A stretch of DNA of 9,469 nt, taken from contig JAEXTU010000311.1 of the NCBI GenBank assembly GCA_023453335.1, forward strand, positions 1 through 9,469, read 5' to 3'. The stretch is from Pseudomonadota bacterium. Its GTDB lineage: Bacteria > Desulfobacterota > Desulfovibrionia > Desulfovibrionales > Desulfovibrionaceae. Of this stretch, positions 6,507 to 9,469 are shown piece after piece; position 1 is the stretch's first letter; each line of letters starts with the position of its first letter. The notes beneath the pieces are model-generated. The model had not been told where the DNA came from, did not search any database, and was given only the letters and a program-made list of their open reading frames with translations. The position numbers and the translations under genes were made by a program.

Positions 6507-7310
6507 CTAGGCTTCCTCCTCGGCAATGTCGGCGGCAGTGTCGTCGGCGGCCTCTTCGGCGGCAGGCGCGGCGGCCGGGGCGGCCTTGGCCTCGGGCTTG
6601 TCACCCGTGGCGATGGCGGTCTCCTTGAGCTTGGCCCCGCCCTCCATGCAGGCGTCGGCCATGGCCGAGACAAAGAGCTTGATGGCCCGGATGGCGTCGT
6701 CGTTGCCCGGGATCACGTAGTCGATGACGTCGGGGTCGCAGTTGGTGTCCACCACGGCCACCAGCGGGATGCCCAGCTTGCGGCATTCCTGCACCGCGAT
6801 CTCCTCGCGCTTGGGGTCGATGATGAAGGCCGCCGCGGGCAGGCCCTCCATGTTCTTGATGCCGCCCAGGGCGTTGTTCAGCTTGGCCACCTCGCGGCCC
6901 ATCATCACGATTTCCTTCTTGGGGAACTTGTTGATGGTGCCGTCCTCGAACATGGCCTCCAGCTTCTTGAGGCGCTCGATGCTCTTGCGGATGGTGACGA
7001 AGTTGGTGAGGGTGCCGCCCATCCAGCGGTGGGTGACGAAGAACTGCCCGGCGCGCTCGGCCTCGGCCTTCACGGCCTCCTGGGCCTGGCGCTTGGTGCC
7101 CACGAAGATCACCTTGCCGCCCTTGGCCACGGTGTCGGCCACGAAGTCGTGCGCCTTCTGGAACAGCTTGACCGTCTGCTGCAGGTCGATGATGTGGATG
7201 CCGTTGCGGGCCCCGAAGATGAAGGGCCGCATCTTGGGATTCCAGCGGCGGGTCTGGTGCCCGAAGTGGACACCGGTCTCAAGCATCTGCTTCATGTTCA
7301 CGTACGCCAT
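6507..7310 (-). CDS. rpsB: 30S ribosomal protein S2
   Basis: S2 is a late-assembling protein of the small subunit that bridges head and body and is needed for S1 binding. The family blocks are clear: MLETGVHFGHQTRRWNPKM (9-27), IFGARNGIHIIDLQQT (31-46), GGKVIFVGTKRQAQ (64-77), HRWMGGTLTNF (94-104), PAAAFIIDPKREEIAV (158-173) and TNCDPDVIDYVIPGNDDA (189-206). The C-terminus after about residue 238 is a low-complexity Ala/Glu/Asp tail (AAPAAAPAAEEAADD...EEEA), longer than in E. coli (241 residues) but not unusual in high-GC genomes. The ATG at 7310 has a strong SD (AAGGAGG). It leads the cluster, with a promoter-like site at 7422-7450 and a structured leader; S2 is known to repress its own operon in E. 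coli, so similar control is plausible. Confidence 0.99.
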   Translation of the reverse strand: MAYVNMKQMLETGVHFGHQTRRWNPKMRPFIFGARNGIHIIDLQQTVKLFQKAHDFVADTVAKGGKVIFVGTKRQAQEAVKAEAERAGQFFVTHRWMGGTLTNFVTIRKSIERLKKLEAMFEDGTINKFPKKEIVMMGREVAKLNNALGGIKNMEGLPAAAFIIDPKREEIAVQECRKLGIPLVAVVDTNCDPDVIDYVIPGNDDAIRAIKLFVSAMADACMEGGAKLKETAIATGDKPEAKAAPAAAPAAEEAADDTAADIAEEEA

Positions 7311-7321
7311 AACTCCTCCTT

Positions 7322-7377
7322 AGGGTTGTTCCTCCACCCCAGCCGCGTGAACGCCCGCCCAACCCTGCTGCGCAGGG
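7322..7377 (-). promoter_or_regulatory. Structured rpsB leader with two competing helices
   Basis: In the minus-strand RNA, CCCTGC-GCA-GCAGGG (7377 down to 7363) makes a perfect 6-bp hairpin. The same AGGG, extended to AGGGTTG (7366-7360), is also exactly complementary to CAACCCT (7328-7322), which lies directly against the AAGGAGG SD of rpsB. The two helices share four bases and cannot both form. A small GCG-TTCA-CGC hairpin lies inside the larger loop. Such an arrangement would fit S2 autoregulation of initiation, but function is an inference. Confidence 0.5.
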
Positions 7378-7421
7378 CACCCGGCGGGCCGGCCGGAGTG
7401 TGCGATTTTGGAAACCGGTGC

Positions 7422-7450
7422 CTTTTACGCGAAAGCGCCGGGGTTGGCAA
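7422..7450 (-). promoter_or_regulatory. Putative sigma70 promoter of rpsB-tsf
   Basis: On the minus strand TTGCCA (-35, 5 of 6 consensus bases, 7450-7445) is separated by exactly 17 bp from TAAAAG (-10, 4 of 6, 7427-7422). This predicts transcription starting near 7415 and a leader of about 105 nt. The site is in an A/T-richer patch of an otherwise GC-rich gap, downstream of the FAH-family gene and upstream of rpsB, where a strong ribosomal-protein promoter is expected. Confidence 0.6.
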
Positions 7451-7498
7451 GAGGGGAGGGAGGGACCGTCGGAACCTCCAGGCCGCGGGCCGCGGCGG

Positions 7499-8284
7499 CT
7501 ACTGCACGGTCTCGGGCGGCTCCGGGGCGGAGGCGGCGCCTTCGGCCTGGACCGGGTTGGTGAGCCGGCCCACCCCGGCGATGTCCACCACCACCTCGTC
7601 GCCCGGGACCAGGGGGCCGATGCCCGCGGGGGTGCCGGTGTACAGCAGATCGCCCGGGAACAGGGTCATGATCCGGGACACGAAGCTGATGAGGAAATGG
7701 GGGTGGAAGGCCATGTCCGCGGTGTTGCCGCGCTGGCGCACCTGGCCGTTGACCGTGGTGGTGAGTTCCAGGTTCCCGGGGTCGGGCACCTCGGTCTCGA
7801 TCCAGGGTCCGACCGGGGCAAAGGTGTCGAAGCCCTTGGCCCGGGCGAAGAGCCCGTCCTTCTTCTGGAGGTCGCGGGCGGTGACGTCGTTGCCGCAGGT
7901 CCAGCCGAAGACCGCGTCCTTGGCCTCCTCGGACGTGATGTTGCGGCACTTGCGGCCGATGACCGCCACCAGCTCGCCCTCGTAGTCCACCCGGCCCACG
8001 CCGGCGGGGATCACGATGGGGTCGCGGAAGCCCACCACCGCGGAAGGCGGCTTGAAGAAGATGAGCGGCTCGTCGGGCATGGACATCCCGATCTCCTCCG
8101 CGTGCTTGCGGTAGTTCATGCCCACGCACACGATCTTGGTGGGCACGGACAGGGGCAGGAGCTGGGCCTCCTCGATGGGCACCGGCGCGGTGATGCCCTT
8201 GGACGGGTCCAGGCAGTGGAGCTTGCCGCCCTCGATGCGGGCATAGAAGGCGATATTGCGGTACTGCGCGCGGATGATCTGCAT
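7499..8284 (-). CDS. Fumarylacetoacetate hydrolase (FAH) family protein
   Basis: Cytosolic, metal-dependent enzyme of the FAH superfamily, whose members cleave or decarboxylate beta-diketo acids (fumarylacetoacetate, acylpyruvates, oxaloacetate, 2-hydroxyhepta-2,4-diene-1,7-dioate). The 261 residues have a small N-terminal domain (1-45) and the FAH core: VGMNYRKHAEE (54-64, with likely catalytic H61 and E64 as in FAHD1), EPLIFFKPPSAVVG (72-85), VDYEGELVAVIG (99-110) with metal ligands E102 and E104, WTCGNDVTARDLQ (128-140) with D133, KGFDTFAPVGPWI (150-162) and TGTPAGIGPL (216-225). The last ~20 residues are low-complexity. The ATG at 8284 is chosen because the domain begins there and a GGGAG lies upstream; the open frame extends further upstream only as the antisense of the neighbouring gene. 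Substrate cannot be read from sequence; oxaloacetate decarboxylase or acylpyruvase activity is possible. It is the only gene between the ribosomal cluster and the plus-strand genes. Confidence 0.92.
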   Translation of the reverse strand: MQIIRAQYRNIAFYARIEGGKLHCLDPSKGITAPVPIEEAQLLPLSVPTKIVCVGMNYRKHAEEIGMSMPDEPLIFFKPPSAVVGFRDPIVIPAGVGRVDYEGELVAVIGRKCRNITSEEAKDAVFGWTCGNDVTARDLQKKDGLFARAKGFDTFAPVGPWIETEVPDPGNLELTTTVNGQVRQRGNTADMAFHPHFLISFVSRIMTLFPGDLLYTGTPAGIGPLVPGDEVVVDIAGVGRLTNPVQAEGAASAPEPPETVQ

Positions 8285-8325
8285 GGAGTCTGCTCCCGAG
8301 TGCCCTTGGCGGGCGAAGTCCGGGC

Positions 8326-8354
8326 ATGCTATCAGCCCCGGGCAGCGGTGTCTA
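8326..8354 (-). promoter_or_regulatory. Putative sigma70 promoter of the FAH-family gene
   Basis: On the minus strand TAGACA (8354-8349, 5 of 6 to TTGACA) lies 17 bp from TAGCAT (8331-8326, 4 of 6 to TATAAT). The predicted start lies about 35 nt before the ATG at 8284. The spacing is ideal, but this is a match by eye in a short gap between divergent genes. Confidence 0.45.
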
Positions 8355-8377
8355 ATGCCGCCGCCTGGGAAAATCTG

Positions 8378-8404
8378 TTGCCAGGGATGGCTCCCCACTA
8401 TATC
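8378..8404 (+). promoter_or_regulatory. Possible promoter of the AhpD-like gene
   Basis: TTGCCA (8378-8383, 5 of 6) is followed after 15 bp by TATATC (8399-8404, 4 of 6). The spacer is shorter than the optimal 17; using TATCGG at 8401 gives 17 bp but a poorer -10. The gene start lies about 60 nt downstream. Moderate support only. Confidence 0.35.
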
Positions 8405-8414
8405 GGAGCAGAAA

Positions 8415-8444
8415 ATGCGTGACGCATCCATGGCGCAGTCACGC
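8415..8444 (+). promoter_or_regulatory. Overlapping inverted repeats in the AhpD-like gene leader
   Basis: ATGCGT-G-ACGCAT (8415-8427) is a perfect 13-base palindrome. Overlapping it, GCGTGAC (8417-8423) is exactly repeated in inverse as GTCACGC (8438-8444) around a 14-base loop. The pair lies just downstream of the candidate -10 and about 15 nt before the SD, so it could be an operator or an RNA hairpin in the leader. No matching regulator is visible in the window. Confidence 0.4.
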
Positions 8445-8471
8445 TTCCCTGCACACCCCAAGGAGGTGGCC

Positions 8472-8912
8472 ATGTCCGTCAAGCTGCCCAAGCAGTTCCA
8501 GAAACTGTCCCAGGAATTCCCCGGGGTCCTCGCCGCCCTGGAGGCCCTGGGCAAGTCCGCGTCCAAGGGCCCCCTGCCCGCCAAGGTGGTGGAGCTCATC
8601 AAGCTGGGGGCCGCCGCGGCCATGCGTTCCGAGGGCTCGGTGCACAGCCACGCCCACCGGGCCATGGCGGCCGGGGCCACCGCGGCCGAGGTGCGGCACG
8701 CCCTCATCGCGCTGACCTCCACCATCGGCTTTCCCCAGGCCTCGGCAGCCCTGTCCTGGGTCGGCGACCTGATGGAGGCCAAGCCCGCCGCCCCCAGGAA
8801 GGCCCCGGCCAAGAAGGCCGCGCCCAAGGCCAAGGCTCCGGCCAAGAAGGCGGCCGCCCCCAAGAAGACCAGGCCCAAGGCCGCCAAGAAGGCGGCCAAG
8901 CCCAAGGCCTAG
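8472..8912 (+). CDS. AhpD/carboxymuconolactone decarboxylase-like protein with Lys/Ala/Pro tail
   Basis: A 146-residue protein of two parts. Residues about 1-102 resemble the helical AhpD/CMD fold: LPAKVVELIKLGAAAAM (35-51), the active-site region SEGSVHSHAHRAMAAGAT (53-70), then AAEVRHALIALTSTIGFPQA (71-90). The usual CxxCxxxH is here GSVHSHAH (G55, H58, H62), so the redox cysteines of AhpD-type peroxidase partners are absent and a thiol-disulfide role is unlikely. Residues 103-146 are a low-complexity tail with 15 Lys, 2 Arg, 18 Ala, 8 Pro, 1 Thr and no acidic residue, with APAKKAA-like repeats as in histone H1 and bacterial H1-like proteins, suggesting nucleic-acid or other polyanion binding. 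The ATG at 8472 has a very strong SD (AAGGAGG, about 5 nt upstream). It diverges from the FAH-family gene and precedes motB. The biochemical role is unknown. Confidence 0.85.
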   Translation: MSVKLPKQFQKLSQEFPGVLAALEALGKSASKGPLPAKVVELIKLGAAAAMRSEGSVHSHAHRAMAAGATAAEVRHALIALTSTIGFPQASAALSWVGDLMEAKPAAPRKAPAKKAAPKAKAPAKKAAAPKKTRPKAAKKAAKPKA

Positions 8913-8938
8913 GCCCCGGCCGCGGCCCTTCTGGAATC

Positions 8939-8963
8939 CGGCCGGGAGCCCGCGTCCCGGCTG
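8939..8963 (+). terminator. GC-rich hairpin after the AhpD-like gene
   Basis: GCCGGGA (8941-8947) and TCCCGGC (8955-8961) pair perfectly around a 7-base loop; a G-U and a C-G pair can extend the stem. It lies 26 nt after the stop codon, in the right place for a terminator, but no U tract follows (TGAATACTT), so termination would be weak or need a factor. Confidence 0.35.
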
Positions 8964-8974
8964 AATACTTCCCG

Positions 8975-9014
8975 ACTCTCGACCAGGCCCGCAAAGTGGG
9001 CTATGGTCGAGGGT
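8975..9014. other. Strong extended stem-loop upstream of motB-like gene
   Basis: ACTCTCGACCA (8975-8985) pairs with TGGTCGAGGGT (9004-9014), 11 pairs with one G-U. Inside, after a small asymmetric bulge, GCCCGC (8987-8992) pairs with GTGGGC (8996-9001, one G-U) around the loop AAA. No T tract follows on either side. It may be a terminator lacking a U tract, an mRNA-stabilising or regulatory hairpin, or an operator; the sequence alone does not decide. Confidence 0.55.
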
Positions 9015-9074
9015 GCGGGTTGATTCCGCCCGCGGCCACCCCGGCTGCGGGCGCAGGGACCAGAGTAGTTTCCC

Positions 9075-9469
9075 ATGCCGCCCAAGAAACGAGAAATCAT
9101 CGTCATCACCAAGCCTTCCGAGGACCACGCCTCGCCGCATGGCGGGAGCTGGAAGGTGGCCTACGCGGACTTCGTGACCGCGCTCATGGCCCTGTTCCTG
9201 CTCCTGTGGCTTCTCATGGCGCTGAAGCCCCAGCAGAAGGCCCAGCTCTCCATGTTCTTCCGCAGCCCGGACGTGCCCATCAAGGAGTCCAAGGACGGCG
9301 TGCCGGTGCTTGGCGAGGTGGTGGACTCCACCACCCTGGTCAAGCGCATGCCCCCCAGCCAGAAGACCCAACTGGCGGTGGCCGGCAAGATCAAGGCCAT
9401 CCTGCAGAAGGACTCCCAGATCATGGAGGGCGCCGGGGTGCGGGTGGACCAGGAGGGCGTGTCCATGGC
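9075..9469 (+). CDS. motB: MotB-family flagellar motor stator protein (partial, C-terminus beyond right edge)
   Basis: MotB with MotA forms the proton- or sodium-driven stator complex of the flagellar motor and is anchored to peptidoglycan by a C-terminal OmpA-like domain. The visible 131 codons show a basic cytoplasmic N-terminus (MPPKKREIIVITK), then HGGSWKVAYADFVTALMALF (22-41) continuing to LLLWLLMAL. The single membrane helix contains D32, the ion-binding Asp at the same number as E. coli MotB D32. After it, KPQQKAQLSMFFRSPD (about 50-65) resembles the periplasmic plug region. The OmpA domain would lie past the window end and is not seen. The ATG at 9075 keeps the usual N-terminal length; the SD is weak (AGGGA about 16 nt upstream). 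No motA lies immediately upstream on this strand, unlike the common motA-motB order, so motA may be elsewhere or downstream. Confidence 0.9.
   Translation, partial: MPPKKREIIVITKPSEDHASPHGGSWKVAYADFVTALMALFLLLWLLMALKPQQKAQLSMFFRSPDVPIKESKDGVPVLGEVVDSTTLVKRMPPSQKTQLAVAGKIKAILQKDSQIMEGAGVRVDQEGVSM

Noticed and set aside
7482..7496. GCCGCG-GCC-CGCGGC hairpin just after the FAH-family stop codon, as a terminator
   Set aside because: The stem is perfect but short and no U tract follows. In DNA this rich in G and C such a hairpin is expected by chance, so I do not call it a terminator.
8306..8335. Alternative plus-strand promoter TTGGCG-18-TATCAG
   Set aside because: Only 4 of 6 matches in each box, and it overlaps the better minus-strand promoter candidate; not enough support.
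8285..8905. Upstream extension of the FAH-family frame to 468 codons
   Set aside because: The extra 207 codons are the antisense of the Lys/Ala-tailed gene plus the intergenic gap. The FAH domain begins at the ATG at 8284, which has a nearby SD-like GGGAG.
1..9469. CRISPR arrays, tRNA or rRNA genes, transposases, integrases, toxin-antitoxin or defence genes
   Set aside because: No direct-repeat array, no cloverleaf-like sequence and no such protein motifs were seen on either strand. The recurrent GGCCAGGGCC-type strings are Ala/Leu/Gly codon use in coding DNA, not a repeat family.

Overview
The window is a high-GC stretch of bacterial chromosome dominated by one of the best conserved housekeeping clusters. 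Reading along the minus strand from right to left, the order is rpsB, tsf, pyrH, frr, uppS, cdsA, dxr, rseP and a partial tsaB. The gene order, the short (201-residue) EF-Ts, tsaB directly after rseP, and a MotB-type flagellar gene nearby suggest a Gram-negative delta-proteobacterium of the Desulfovibrio type (Desulfovibrionales). This placement is an inference from memory of gene order and protein form; no search was run.

Layout: 1-351 is the N-terminal part of tsaB (tRNA t6A synthesis), running off the left edge. 329-1411 is rseP (site-2 protease), 1457-2659 dxr (MEP pathway), 2727-3599 cdsA (CDP-diacylglycerol synthesis) and 3657-4370 uppS (undecaprenyl diphosphate synthesis). A 123-bp imperfect palindrome, probably a dispersed repeat, fills 4433-4555. 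Then come frr (4556-5110) and pyrH (5113-5832), a bidirectional intrinsic terminator (5861-5891), tsf (5901-6506) and rpsB (6507-7310). The rpsB leader has a good sigma70-like promoter and two mutually exclusive RNA helices. 7499-8284 is a fumarylacetoacetate-hydrolase (FAH) family enzyme, also on the minus strand.

The plus strand begins at 8472 with a small AhpD/carboxymuconolactone-decarboxylase-fold protein. It lacks the redox CxxC and carries a 44-residue histone-H1-like Lys/Ala/Pro tail. After a hairpin-rich 162-bp gap comes the start of a MotB-family stator protein (9075 to the right edge).

How it works together: rpsB-tsf-frr serve translation, pyrH makes UDP for nucleotide and cell-wall precursors, dxr and uppS supply isoprenoid units and the undecaprenyl lipid carrier, cdsA supplies phospholipid precursors, and rseP does intramembrane proteolysis. 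The cluster couples growth rate to envelope synthesis. Close spacing and Shine-Dalgarno (SD) sequences inside preceding genes suggest translational coupling (rpsB/tsf and pyrH/frr). I see no new defence or mobile system. The points most worth a second look are the palindromic repeat, the Lys-tailed AhpD-like protein, the rpsB leader, and the terminator inside the cluster.
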